64,000 bases of DNA from Hominiventricola filiformis (GTDB lineage: Bacteria > Bacillota > Clostridia > Lachnospirales > Lachnospiraceae). The notes under the pieces are model-generated. The model was not told the DNA's origin. It ran no database searches and worked only from the letters and a program-made list of their open reading frames with translations. Shown here one piece after another: positions 8,704 to 17,959 of the stretch (the first letter of the stretch is position 1; each line of letters begins with the position of its first letter). The DNA is taken from positions 79,644-143,643 of the forward strand of contig NZ_JAJEPS010000008.1 of assembly GCF_020686965.1 (NCBI RefSeq), written 5' to 3'. The position numbers and the translations under genes were made by a program.

Positions 8704-10071
8704 GTGCAGGAAACAGAAATACTAAATATACATGAAACGACAGAGCTTGCAAGGGCAAGCAGTGTACTACGCACTTTTCCCGAAGTTCTTAGGGATGTGC
8801 AGGAGTACATATCGAAAAACTTTGCAGTGGTATTAAGAGATAATCCCGATGAGAACCGGGAACTGATCAAGTCCTACATTGGCAAATACTTAGAGCAGAG
8901 CAGTGTAGGTGTGGCTGGAATGGAGCAGGAGGAACTATGCGAACTTTTGTATGGAGAGATGACAGGATTCTCTTTTCTGACAAAGTATCTGTATCGAAGT
9001 GATGTAGAAGAAATCAATATCAACCAGTGGAAAGATGTAAAGATTACTTATTCCACAGGAGAAATCCTGCCAGCAAAAGAAAAGTTCAGCTGTGCCGGTC
9101 ATGCAGTGGATGTCATCCGAAGATTGTTACATAAATCGGGCATGATCTTTGATAATGCACAGACGATTGTGGTAGGGCATCTGAATAATAAGATCCGTAT
9201 CACAGTTATGGGTGACGGTGTGATTGATAAGGATAAGGGACTTGCAGTTTCCATTCGAATCGTCAACCCAAGAAAGCTGACAAAAATGCAGTTCGTGGAG
9301 TTTGGAACAGCAACAGCGGAGATGCTGGAAATGCTCTCCATGTGCTTTAACCATGGGGTGTCTATGTGTATTACCGGTGCGACTTCTTCCGGAAAGACGA
9401 CACTCATGAGCTGGATATTGGGGGAAGTTCCATATAATAAGCGAATTGTGACCATTGAACAGGGATGCCGCGAATTTGACCTGACCGCAGAGGATGAAGA
9501 GGGAACTGTATTAAACAACGTAGTACACCTCGTTACACGATTCTCCGATGATCCAAAGCAGAACATCAACATGGTAAAGCTGCTGGAAACGACCTTGACC
9601 ATTAACCCGGACTGTATTGCAGTGGCAGAGATGAAGGGCGGGGAAAGTATGCAGGCCATCAATGCTGCCAATACCGGCCATGCAGTTATTACAACGACCC
9701 ACGCCAATTCCTGTGAAGATACTTACTATCGAATGGTCACACTGTGCAAACAGGAACAGCCGAGCATGGATGATGCGACCTTGCAGGGACTGGCAACAAA
9801 GGCCTTCCCATTGGTGGCATTTGCAAAAAGGCTTGAGGATAATTCCAGAAGAGTCATGGAGATTACAGAATGTGAGATACTTCCAGATGGCAGACGGAAA
9901 ATGCGTACCTTGTACCGCTTTAACATCACAGACAACATCATAGTGGATGGCAGGCCAAAGATCATCGGTCATTATGAAAAGGTGGAAAATCTGTCAGAAG
10001 GATTACAGAAACGATTAAGAGAAAATGGGCTGCCATTAAAGCTTCAGGAGCAGCTCATGGCAAAAGGATAA
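8704..10071 (+). CDS. tadA: TadA/CpaF secretion ATPase (VirB11-like)
   Basis: A 455-residue ATPase starts at GTG 8704 behind AGGAGGGAG. Walker A GATSSGKTT lies at residues 225-233, followed by the VTIEQGCREFDL and Walker B-like NPDCIAVAEMKGGE, then the His-rich GHAVITTTHANS. This is the CpaF/TadA branch of the VirB11/PilB motors that power assembly of Tad pili. The N-terminal region (1-100) is the usual helical CpaF domain. It is flanked by tadZ and tadB. Because a VirB4 ATPase is also present, the element has separate motors for the channel and for the pilus. Confidence 0.93.
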   Translation: MQETEILNIHETTELARASSVLRTFPEVLRDVQEYISKNFAVVLRDNPDENRELIKSYIGKYLEQSSVGVAGMEQEELCELLYGEMTGFSFLTKYLYRSDVEEININQWKDVKITYSTGEILPAKEKFSCAGHAVDVIRRLLHKSGMIFDNAQTIVVGHLNNKIRITVMGDGVIDKDKGLAVSIRIVNPRKLTKMQFVEFGTATAEMLEMLSMCFNHGVSMCITGATSSGKTTLMSWILGEVPYNKRIVTIEQGCREFDLTAEDEEGTVLNNVVHLVTRFSDDPKQNINMVKLLETTLTINPDCIAVAEMKGGESMQAINAANTGHAVITTTHANSCEDTYYRMVTLCKQEQPSMDDATLQGLATKAFPLVAFAKRLEDNSRRVMEITECEILPDGRRKMRTLYRFNITDNIIVDGRPKIIGHYEKVENLSEGLQKRLRENGLPLKLQEQLMAKG

Positions 10072-10084
10072 GGGGGTATAACAT

Positions 10085-11017
10085 ATGGTCTTACTTGTAA
10101 CCATTGCCTTTTTTATGGCGGTGGCAGGATGCTTTATCATGCTTGAACTGTCACCCTTTGCGTTCTTAGATGGCCTGTCGGGCTATCTGAAACCAAAGAA
10201 TGACAGTATCAGGAGCAAAGTAAAGGACAGCCGGAAAAAGAAAGAAGTAAAGGGATTGCAGCTGCTCTTTGAGGATGTAAACGAGATTCTGCGCCTGACA
10301 GGAAAGAGCAGTCAGTTTTCGATTCTTTGTGTGCTGGCTATGATTCTATTTGTATTAGGTGTACTGATGGCACTGACTATGAACAATGTGCTTTTAGTTC
10401 CGGTACTTGCAATCGGATTTGCGCTGATGCCGTTCTACTATGTGAAATTCACGGCATCCAGGCATAAGAAGCAGATCAACACGGAACTGGAAACAGCACT
10501 TTCCATGATTACCACAAGCTATCTGAGAAATAAGAATACCATCATCCGGGCAATCGAAGAGAACCTGCCCTATCTGAATCCACCAGTATCGGAAGTGTTC
10601 CGCAACTTTTTGATGGAAGCAAAGCTGATCAATTCCAACACGGCAGAAGCATTAGAAGGACTGAAAAAAGGAATGGATAATGCAGTATTCCATGAATGGG
10701 TGGATGCAGTGGTAGCGTGTCAGGAAGATTACAATTTGAAGAATACTCTGCCGTCGATCGTGTCAAAGCTGTCTGATATGCGTGTGGTATCTTCCGAACT
10801 GGATCTGCTGATCTATGAACCGGTAAAAGAATACATTACCATGGTATTCCTCTTATTTGGCAGTATTCCATTATTGTATTTTTTGAATAAAGACTGGTAC
10901 GAAACACTGATGTTTACCGGATTTGGAAAGGCACTGCTTGCAATCAGTGGTGGAGTATTGTTCGTTTCAGTGGCAGCGATCGTAAAACATACGCGCCCCA
11001 TTGAGTACAAGAGATAA
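10085..11017 (+). CDS. tadB: TadB-like type II secretion F-domain protein
   Basis: A 310-residue membrane protein follows tadA by 13 bases. Hydrophobic segments lie at about residues 3-25, 80-118 (a pair) and 245-305 (a pair). The large cytoplasmic part between them (LETALSMITTSYL...) is the T2SSF/GspF-like domain. TadB and TadC together form the inner-membrane platform on which the TadA motor works. The next gene is the partner tadC, 15 bases on. The identity of TadB versus TadC is assigned from order, as in other Tad loci. Confidence 0.82.
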   Translation: MVLLVTIAFFMAVAGCFIMLELSPFAFLDGLSGYLKPKNDSIRSKVKDSRKKKEVKGLQLLFEDVNEILRLTGKSSQFSILCVLAMILFVLGVLMALTMNNVLLVPVLAIGFALMPFYYVKFTASRHKKQINTELETALSMITTSYLRNKNTIIRAIEENLPYLNPPVSEVFRNFLMEAKLINSNTAEALEGLKKGMDNAVFHEWVDAVVACQEDYNLKNTLPSIVSKLSDMRVVSSELDLLIYEPVKEYITMVFLLFGSIPLLYFLNKDWYETLMFTGFGKALLAISGGVLFVSVAAIVKHTRPIEYKR

Positions 11018-11032
11018 CGGAGAGGAGAAGAG

Positions 11033-11908
11033 ATGCAGAATATCATTTTATTGCTCTTTACCATTTTTTTTGCCACAGGAAGCTACTTTCTGCTGGCAGA
11101 ACTTTGTAAAGTGCCAAGTTACAGGGCAAGTAAAGTTATCTTAAATGCAGGAAGGAAACGAAAGAAACAGGTCAAAGATTCGGACGCATTCATTCTGGAA
11201 CTTGCAGAAAAACTGGCGAAGATCCTTCCAATGGAAGAATACAAAAGAAGAAAGATCGCAGGCGTGCTGAAGTCGGCAGAGATATCCATGACACCAGAAG
11301 TATATGTGGCGCAGGCTTATGTGAAAGCAGGACTGGTACTGTCAGGTATCATTCCATGCCTGATATTCATTCCACTCCTGTTTCCAGTATTCCTTGTATT
11401 GGGAATCGGAGTTTATTTTTCCGAGAGTGGGAGTGCAGAAAAGCTGATAAAACAAAGAAGGGAAGAAATCGAGTTCGAACTTCCGAGATTTGTAGCGACC
11501 ATCACACAGGAACTGATGGCAAGCAGGGATATCTTATCCATGCTGGAAAGCTATCAGAAGAATGCAGGCCCGGCACTCAAGAATGAATTGATGATAACGA
11601 CAGCAGATATGAGGACGGGAAACTACGAAGCGGCATTGACAAGGTTGGAAGGCCGTGTATCGAGTGCCATGTTATCAGATGTGGTACGTGGACTGATCGG
11701 GTGTATCCGTGGAGATGATGGAGTAACTTTCTTTCGTATGCTGTCCCATGATATGAAGCAGCTGGAAGTCCAGCGTCTGAAAAGACTTGCCATGGAGCGT
11801 CCACCGAAGATCAGAAGATATTCCTTTGTACTGCTTGGATGTATGCTGATGATCTACATGGGAGTCATGGGGTATCAGATACTTGGCACGATGTCGGGAA
11901 TGTTTTAG
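11033..11908 (+). CDS. tadC: TadC-like type II secretion F-domain protein
   Basis: A 291-residue membrane protein starts at ATG 11033 behind GGAGAGGAG. It has an N-terminal helix (about 3-22), a pair at about 95-130, a cytoplasmic F domain (FELPRFVATITQELMASRDIL) and a C-terminal helix (about 265-285). It pairs with TadB as the pilus platform. It directly precedes two TadE-like pseudopilin genes, the usual Tad order. Confidence 0.82.
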   Translation: MQNIILLLFTIFFATGSYFLLAELCKVPSYRASKVILNAGRKRKKQVKDSDAFILELAEKLAKILPMEEYKRRKIAGVLKSAEISMTPEVYVAQAYVKAGLVLSGIIPCLIFIPLLFPVFLVLGIGVYFSESGSAEKLIKQRREEIEFELPRFVATITQELMASRDILSMLESYQKNAGPALKNELMITTADMRTGNYEAALTRLEGRVSSAMLSDVVRGLIGCIRGDDGVTFFRMLSHDMKQLEVQRLKRLAMERPPKIRRYSFVLLGCMLMIYMGVMGYQILGTMSGMF

Positions 11909-11917
11909 GAGGAGCCA

Positions 11918-12328
11918 ATGAGGAAAAAGATAAAGAAAGTATGGCACTGCCAAAAAGGAGAGGGCTATATTGATGTGGCGGTAGGTGTTCTGTGCCTTAT
12001 GCTGGTAGTGGAGCTTTGCATGGTCATACTGCCAGTGTTCATGAAAAAACAGCAGTTAGACAATTTTGCATCCGAGATTGTGAGACAGGCAGAGATTACT
12101 GGCAACAGCAACGTATCAGGCCGCATCAATGAGCTGAAGGCCCAGACGGGATTAGATCCGCAGATATCATGGGACTGTGATTACTTTAATGGAACAAAGG
12201 TACAGCTGAACGGAGATATTAAAGTGACACTGACCCAGCGTGTGGATATCGGATTTTTCGTATTCGGTTCTTTTCCCATAGACCTTAGAGCAAGAGCCAG
12301 TGGAAAAAGCGAAGTGTACTATAAGTGA
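11918..12328 (+). CDS. TadE-like pseudopilin (DUF4320-type)
   Basis: A 136-residue protein has a short basic leader, the motif GEGYIDVA (residues 14-21), one membrane helix (about 20-42) and an exposed C-terminal domain rich in beta-forming residues. It fits the DUF4320-type proteins of clostridial conjugative elements. The motif matches GEGFVDTA in the protein at 2238, which points to the same prepilin peptidase. I read it as a minor pilin of the TadE kind. It starts 9 bases after tadC, and its stop overlaps the next reading frame. Confidence 0.75.
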   Translation: MRKKIKKVWHCQKGEGYIDVAVGVLCLMLVVELCMVILPVFMKKQQLDNFASEIVRQAEITGNSNVSGRINELKAQTGLDPQISWDCDYFNGTKVQLNGDIKVTLTQRVDIGFFVFGSFPIDLRARASGKSEVYYK

Positions 12329-12339
12329 TGGAGGTAATT

Positions 12340-12879
12340 GTGAAGAAAATCCAAAAAGTCATAAAGGATAAAAGAGGAATGTCTTATCCGCTTACCGTTT
12401 CGCTTGTGCTTGCACTTCTGATCCTGTTATGTGTCATGGCGGAGTTCTTTCGACTGAATGTGATTGCCTATGGAGTGAGGGAATCCCTTCAGGCATCTGT
12501 CATATCCGTAGCGACCACCAATTATAATGAAGTCTATGACGGAATCAGGGAAGGATACAGCGGTGGCTATGCGATGAATGGAAGCGGGTGGGAGCAGAAT
12601 CTTGATTATGGAGATGTGTATAACAGTCTGGATGGCATCTTGGGGACACAGATACAGGGAAATTATCATGTAAAGCCACAAAGTAGTGGATATGAATACC
12701 GAGTGTCAGATTTGAATGTTACGATTGTGAATACACCTTTTGCACCGGGAAATGCGAATCAAAATTTTGAAGCACAGGTATCCGTGTTATTAGAGATACC
12801 ATTATCTTTCGGGTGGGAAATGCTGCCGCCTGTGAGAATGACGATACATACCAAAGCGGCCTATATGCCAAAATTCTGA
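12340..12879 (+). CDS. TadE/TadF-like pseudopilin
   Basis: GTG 12340 is preferred to GTG 12325 because GGAGG at 12330-12334 fits only the later start, giving 179 residues. The leader is basic (KKIQKVIKDKR), followed by GMSYPLTV (residues 13-20) and a membrane helix (about 18-38). The rest is an exterior domain with many Asn, Gly and Tyr residues. This is the layout of TadE/TadF minor pilins, with a possible cleavage after Gly13. The third residue of the mature form is not acidic, unlike the other two candidate pilins, so it may be processed differently. Confidence 0.68.
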   Translation: MKKIQKVIKDKRGMSYPLTVSLVLALLILLCVMAEFFRLNVIAYGVRESLQASVISVATTNYNEVYDGIREGYSGGYAMNGSGWEQNLDYGDVYNSLDGILGTQIQGNYHVKPQSSGYEYRVSDLNVTIVNTPFAPGNANQNFEAQVSVLLEIPLSFGWEMLPPVRMTIHTKAAYMPKF

Positions 12880-12893
12880 TTACAAAAAATAAC

Positions 12894-12922
12894 TGGACGC
12901 GTAGTAAGAAATCTTGTATGAT
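12894..12922 (+). promoter_or_regulatory. Possible sigma-A-type promoter inside the ICE
   Basis: TGGACG (12894-12899) and TATGAT (12917-12922) are 17 bases apart, in the 108-base gap before the next gene. It could drive the late part of the pilus and transfer genes separately. Confidence 0.4.
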
Positions 12923-12987
12923 GAAATTGGATAAAAAATAGGCCGACATTTGCCATAAAAAAAGAATGGAAAGTGAGGTCTTTTAAG

Positions 12988-13542
12988 ATGAAAAAAGATT
13001 ATAATAAGACAAAGAAATTAGTGATTATGGGGCTTGCAGTGGTTGCAGTGTGCCTGTTCGTTGGTGTGTGCATCTATCTTTCAAAGATGGGAAAACCAGA
13101 GCCGGTAGAAGCAGAACCTACGGAAACGGTGACAGAGACCACAGAGATAAGCGTGCCGGAGATCGTTGTTCCAGAAGCAACAGAAGAACAGCCTGTGACA
13201 GAACAGATCCATGATACAGAAATGCAGTCTGAACCAGAAACAGAAGCGGATACCATCACTCCAGGGCAGGATAATACATCTAAGAGCGAAGCAGAAGCTC
13301 CGGTAGAGAAACCAGAGGTATCAAATGAGGAAGCACTTACCAATCCAGAGCAGGAGCCACAGTATGAAGCAGAAGTGACACAGCCACAGACGCAGCCGGA
13401 ACAGCCACAAGGCGGTTCGACCAATGAAGCTGGTCAGGTCTATGTACCGGGATTTGGATATATTGATGATCCGGGACAGGCACAGGGTGGTGTAGCGGAT
13501 TCTGATGGAGATTGGGATAAGCAGATCGGCGATATGAATTAA
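12988..13542 (+). CDS. Single-pass membrane protein with Pro/Glu-rich exterior
   Basis: ATG 12988 is chosen over GTG 12973, since GTGAGG gives a fitting SD, yielding 184 residues. A basic start (MKKDYNKTKK) is followed by one helix (about 11-32), then a long low-complexity region rich in Glu, Pro, Thr and Gln (about 35-150), and a short C-terminal YVPGFGYIDDPG segment. The extended acidic region would span the cell wall. Proteins like this occur in clostridial conjugative elements as an uncharacterised family. A terminator follows, so the pilus transcription unit may end here. Confidence 0.68.
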   Translation: MKKDYNKTKKLVIMGLAVVAVCLFVGVCIYLSKMGKPEPVEAEPTETVTETTEISVPEIVVPEATEEQPVTEQIHDTEMQSEPETEADTITPGQDNTSKSEAEAPVEKPEVSNEEALTNPEQEPQYEAEVTQPQTQPEQPQGGSTNEAGQVYVPGFGYIDDPGQAQGGVADSDGDWDKQIGDMN

Positions 13543-13570
13543 ATATGGGATGTATTAATGAATGTAAGCA

Positions 13571-13600
13571 AGAGCATGGCGCAGGCCATGCTCTTTTTTT
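13571..13600 (+). terminator. Rho-independent terminator
   Basis: A perfect 10-base-pair stem (AGAGCATGGC / GCCATGCTCT) with a GCAG loop is followed by seven T. It separates the pilus genes from the large surface-protein gene. Confidence 0.9.
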
Positions 13601-13627
13601 CGGCATCAAAGCCAGAGAGGAGTAAAT

Positions 13628-15391
13628 TTGAGAAAAGTATTAAGCAGCCTTTTCTTATGTCTGATATTACTTTGTTCTACGACCATGACTGCATTTGCAG
13701 ATGGAAATGGAAACGTAGATGGCGGCGGAGGAAATTTGAATCAGGGAACAGAAGCCTATAACTGGCCGGGCAGTTCTTATCAGGGAGTCCGTGTAACGGT
13801 AGTGGATGCAACAAGTGGAGCAATTATCTGCAATCCGGTTGACTTTACGAATAAAAATATCGCATCTATTGCAGGTAGAATCATTCATTTTGGAAAAGTG
13901 AGTAAGATACAGTATAGAAATGGTGCATCACTTACACCGCAAAGTTCAGGATATGTATATTATGCGCCAACAAATGCCATGCCGCCAGTAGTATCCAGCA
14001 ACAGCAATCCAGCGAGTATTGCAGCGATAAAACGATATTTTTGTTCTGAAGGTGCAGCATCCATGGTAGCAAACCGTACTGGAATTAATGTAACAAGTCT
14101 TACAGATGGAACGTATAAACTGGTCATTGAGCCAGTGATTTATCTGATCTACAATCATTTATACTATGCAATGACAACCACAGAAGCAGGACTTTACAAC
14201 CGTATGTTAGGCGGTGACTTAGGGGCGCATTTTCCTACGGTAGTCATGAAGAATCTGGCTCTTGCTTTATTTCTGGAAAATGCAGATCTGGGATTTCAGG
14301 CATGGACGGGATCAAAGACAACAGCACGAACCACGGATGAAATGATCAATATCCTTGGAATAGGAATTATCAGTTACCAGGGTGCGCCGGTCACGGATGT
14401 GGTGTATGATGCAGAATACCGGATTGATACGGATGTGATTACAGCAGTGACTTTATCTACCACCAATGAGATTAACAGTGATAGTACAGCAACGGTATCT
14501 TTTTCCATCAATGGCAGGACCTATCATATGACGGGTATTGTAATACCAGCAAATCGAAGCCAGCTTGTTTGGGTAAAGTGGCACACACCAAGCAGTCCGG
14601 GCGAAGTGAACATAAGCATATCAACAAATAAAGGAACATTAAGCAATACCAGCATTCATGCAAATGTGGTAGATATGAATGGTAATCCGCCACCAGACCC
14701 TACGGCAGATGACAGAAACGACAGTTTCCGTACTCCATCCATACCGAACAGACAGAATGTGACAAGCCTGTCGTGGGGCGTTTGGAGCTGTAGATGGCAC
14801 GCAAACTGGGTATGGGTGCCTGACTGGGACTGGGAGAGCGGAAGCCACAGTGCAAGTTGTCCGGCAAACTGTAGTTCCAGCCATGGACATTGGGTAGATA
14901 ACGGAGAGTACGAAGATCAGGGATGGTATGATTACACATGGCATTCTTATTCGGCATCTCTTTCCACAAGCATGGATATTTCAGCAGATGCGAAGAACCC
15001 AACTGCATCCGGTAATGTCATGAAATCCGGTTATGGAATCAACATGACCGCAAGTACACGTCTTAACTCTGGAGCACCTTCCAGCCATATCACTGGCGCA
15101 CAGACCTGTGTGGCCTATTTCCCTGAATTTCAATACGATTACTACTGGAGATTGTTGGAACGGACAAGTGGCGGTTATTCAGCAGATTTTCAGTTCCAGC
15201 AGAATGAGTACAGCACATATAACAGAAGGGTACATTTTACACCGGTGTGGTATCCGAATGGAAACTATACCGTCTATGGCATCATCATGGATGCATGGAC
15301 ACCGGGAGGAATGCTGCAGGCCGGAAGGACAGACAGTATGGCAATCAGGGACAACCTGTTTTCAGACTGGCATGTAAGGCCGGTAAATTAA
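13628..15391 (+). CDS. Large secreted Trp-rich surface protein of the ICE
   Basis: A 587-residue protein starts at TTG 13628 behind AGAGGAG. It has a clear signal peptide (KVLSSLFLCLILLCSTTMTAFA). No sortase motif or C-terminal anchor is seen. The N-terminal 350 residues are Ser/Thr/Asn-rich and beta-like. Residues about 385-440 form a striking Trp-rich segment with several Cys and His (WGVWSCRW, WVPDWDWESG, CPANCSSSHGHW) that may bind metal or form disulfides. It is followed by the N-terminal VirB4-like part 17 bases on. Its position between the pilus genes and VirB4 suggests an adhesin or tip protein; that is inference. Confidence 0.75.
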   Translation: MRKVLSSLFLCLILLCSTTMTAFADGNGNVDGGGGNLNQGTEAYNWPGSSYQGVRVTVVDATSGAIICNPVDFTNKNIASIAGRIIHFGKVSKIQYRNGASLTPQSSGYVYYAPTNAMPPVVSSNSNPASIAAIKRYFCSEGAASMVANRTGINVTSLTDGTYKLVIEPVIYLIYNHLYYAMTTTEAGLYNRMLGGDLGAHFPTVVMKNLALALFLENADLGFQAWTGSKTTARTTDEMINILGIGIISYQGAPVTDVVYDAEYRIDTDVITAVTLSTTNEINSDSTATVSFSINGRTYHMTGIVIPANRSQLVWVKWHTPSSPGEVNISISTNKGTLSNTSIHANVVDMNGNPPPDPTADDRNDSFRTPSIPNRQNVTSLSWGVWSCRWHANWVWVPDWDWESGSHSASCPANCSSSHGHWVDNGEYEDQGWYDYTWHSYSASLSTSMDISADAKNPTASGNVMKSGYGINMTASTRLNSGAPSSHITGAQTCVAYFPEFQYDYYWRLLERTSGGYSADFQFQQNEYSTYNRRVHFTPVWYPNGNYTVYGIIMDAWTPGGMLQAGRTDSMAIRDNLFSDWHVRPVN

Positions 15392-15408
15392 TTTTATAGG
15401 AGGTTCAA

Positions 15409-16098
15409 ATGGAAAATTTCATGTTTCCCATTATCATGCTTGCCGTCACCTTAATTGGTGGCGGTATTTTGATGCTATTCTTAAAGAGCGGAACAAAGCG
15501 TCCACTTACAGAGAACGAGAACGCAGCTATGGTAACAGCACAACAGTTCATCAATATCAAGGACAGTCAGGATAAATACCTTTATACCCGTGACGGCATG
15601 ATATTTGTATATCTTCGTATTCATGCCATTAGCATCGACTTGTTCAGTAAATCGGAAAAGAACGTACTGATCAAGACATTGACCGCTGAATTATCAGACA
15701 TTCAGTATCCATTCAAATTCCTTGCACTATCAAGACCGGTGGATATCTCCCCACTGATCACAGAAATGGGGGATATGTTAAAGGAGGCAGAAGAAAAGCG
15801 GAAAGAAATATTACGTCAGGAAATATTGCAGATGGGAAGTTATGCTTTGTCAGGCGAAATCGTGGAGCGGCAGTTCTATATCGCAATATGGGATAAGCAG
15901 GACGAAGGAAGTGAACGGGATATGTTAAAAAAAGCATCCCTTTTATGCGAGAAGTTTGCTGCAGGGGGAGTGGTAACAGATATTTTGACAAAAAAAGAAA
16001 TCGTAAGGCTGGTCAATCTTGTCAACAACCCATCCTATACCCATTTAGAGGATGCAGAGACCAGTGCAAGTATTCCAACATTGAAAGGAGTGATGTAG
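15409..16098 (+). CDS. VirB4-associated membrane protein (N-terminal part of a split VirB4)
   Basis: A 229-residue protein starts at ATG 15409 behind AGGAGG. A single N-terminal helix (about 3-25) precedes a soluble domain with SIDLFSKSEKNVLIKTL and PFKFLALSRPVDISP. These patterns resemble the N-terminal region of VirB4/TraC-type ATPases. The full ATPase lies 3 bases downstream without that N-terminal region at full length, so I infer that the two make one functional unit split over two genes, as in other clostridial elements. Confidence 0.65.
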   Translation: MENFMFPIIMLAVTLIGGGILMLFLKSGTKRPLTENENAAMVTAQQFINIKDSQDKYLYTRDGMIFVYLRIHAISIDLFSKSEKNVLIKTLTAELSDIQYPFKFLALSRPVDISPLITEMGDMLKEAEEKRKEILRQEILQMGSYALSGEIVERQFYIAIWDKQDEGSERDMLKKASLLCEKFAAGGVVTDILTKKEIVRLVNLVNNPSYTHLEDAETSASIPTLKGVM

Positions 16099-16101
16099 CC
16101 C

Positions 16102-17931
16102 ATGCGAAGAGGACAGACAGAAGAACAGATACCCGTTAATTCTGCTTTATTAAATGTAGTCACGCCCATGGGGCTGGAATTTCAGAAGAACCGGCTTTCT
16201 GTAGGGGAGAATCTTGGAAAGATTTATGGGATCATACGCTATCCACAGAAGGTAGATGTAGAATGGCTTTCAAAGCTGACGAATATACCAAGTACCTTAG
16301 TGTCAATCGGATTTCATCCGGTAGATAATGGTACACTGATCAATGCCATATCCAAAAGTGTGGTCCAACAGAGAGGACTTGCAGATGGGGCAAAGGATCC
16401 ACTTTCCAGACAGCGTGCGGAAAAGGCCGCCGAAGATGGAGAGAAGGTCATCATGCAGATCGACAGAGAGGGTGAGACAGTAGGCCTGATGAGTGTTGAG
16501 GTCATGCCAGTGGCAAAAGATGAAAAGGAGTTCAAGAAAGCCTGCCGCAGAGCAGAGAGCGTGGCAAGTGTAATGAAGTGCAAAATGCGAGTCATACCGA
16601 ATCTGCAAAAAGAAGCATTCATGCACTTATCCCCAACGTTTCCCAATAACCCGAAAATGGAAAGCATCTTGCAGAAAGTAGTTCCATTTTCCACTTTTGT
16701 GGGAGGATTTCCCTTTTCCAGCAGTGGTTTTAATGATGGAGAGGGGTATTATTTTGCAAAAGATACCAGTGGCGGACTTGTGATTGTTGACACCTGGAAG
16801 CGTGGTGGAGACAGGACCAACAGCAATTTCTGTGTCATGGGTAATTCGGGGGTCGGAAAATCAACAGCCATCAAACATATCCTGCTGGCAGAATACATGA
16901 AGGGAACCAAGATCATCGTTATAGATCCTGAATCAGAATATAAGGATATGTGCCTGAATCTGAAAGGAGACTGGATCAATGCAGTAGGCGGTTCCAAGGG
17001 CATGATCAATCCCCTTCAAGTCCGTCCATCACCCAAAGATGATGAAAACGAAGCAGAAGAAAATCGTCTGTACCATGATGAAGGGTATGGAATGAACGAT
17101 TTGGCATTACACATGAAGAATCTGGAGATATTCTTTAGCCTTTATATTCCATCCCTTACGGATATGCAGAAGGCTGTCTTGAAAAAATGTCTGGTAGAGC
17201 TGTATCAGAAGTTTCATATATCGTGGGATACAGATATCGCAGCATTAAGCTCCACTGATTTTCCAATCTTTTCGGATCTATACAAGCTGGTGCAGGAAAA
17301 AGCGAAGTCAGAACGGGAAGGAAAGACTTATGCTGACCTTGCATTGCTTCTCTATGACATTGCGGAAGGTGCTGACAGTTTTATATGGAACGGATATACC
17401 AGTGTATCCAGTGACGCACAGATTACCGTTATGGATACCCATGCATTGCAGGAGACTGGGGACAATGTAAAACGAACCCAGTATTTTAATATCCTGACGT
17501 ATGACTGGGAACAGATGAGCCGTGACCGTAATGAAAGAGTACTGCTGATCTGTGATGAAGCATATCTGATGATCGATCAGAAAGTCCCACAGTCTTTAGT
17601 GTATCTTCGTAATGTAATGAAACGGGCAAGAAAATATGAGGCAGCACTTGGTATCATTTCCCACAGTCTGGTGGATTTTCTTGGAGATGCAATCAAGCAG
17701 TATGGACAGGCATTGCTTGATATCCCATGTTACAAGATACTGATGGGAACAGACGGAAAGAACCTAAAAGAGACCGCAGACCTTTATGATCTGACGGAAG
17801 CCGAGCAGGAATTATTGCTGTCCCGAAAGAGAGGCCACGCCCTGTTCATGGTAGGAGCAAAACGACTGCATATTCAGTTTGACATTCCAGAGTATAAGTT
17901 CAAATACATGGGAGCGGCAGGAGGACGATAG
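16102..17931 (+). CDS. VirB4-like conjugative transfer ATPase
   Basis: A 609-residue ATPase has Walker A GNSGVGKST (residues 247-255), Walker B VLLICDEAYL (about 478-487) and the later RKYEAALGIISHS. These are the motifs of VirB4/TraE, the universal T4SS motor that drives channel and pilus assembly. DPESEYKDM (about 275) is also typical. It starts at ATG 16102, 3 bases after the preceding gene, and ends just before the toxin-antitoxin promoter region. Confidence 0.93.
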   Translation: MRRGQTEEQIPVNSALLNVVTPMGLEFQKNRLSVGENLGKIYGIIRYPQKVDVEWLSKLTNIPSTLVSIGFHPVDNGTLINAISKSVVQQRGLADGAKDPLSRQRAEKAAEDGEKVIMQIDREGETVGLMSVEVMPVAKDEKEFKKACRRAESVASVMKCKMRVIPNLQKEAFMHLSPTFPNNPKMESILQKVVPFSTFVGGFPFSSSGFNDGEGYYFAKDTSGGLVIVDTWKRGGDRTNSNFCVMGNSGVGKSTAIKHILLAEYMKGTKIIVIDPESEYKDMCLNLKGDWINAVGGSKGMINPLQVRPSPKDDENEAEENRLYHDEGYGMNDLALHMKNLEIFFSLYIPSLTDMQKAVLKKCLVELYQKFHISWDTDIAALSSTDFPIFSDLYKLVQEKAKSEREGKTYADLALLLYDIAEGADSFIWNGYTSVSSDAQITVMDTHALQETGDNVKRTQYFNILTYDWEQMSRDRNERVLLICDEAYLMIDQKVPQSLVYLRNVMKRARKYEAALGIISHSLVDFLGDAIKQYGQALLDIPCYKILMGTDGKNLKETADLYDLTEAEQELLLSRKRGHALFMVGAKRLHIQFDIPEYKFKYMGAAGGR

Positions 17932-17959
17932 ATATTCAAAAAATTTATCATATAATGAC

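Noticed and set aside
9099..9707. A 202-codon open frame on the minus strand
   Set aside because: It is opposite tadA, including its Walker A region; no SD and no family.
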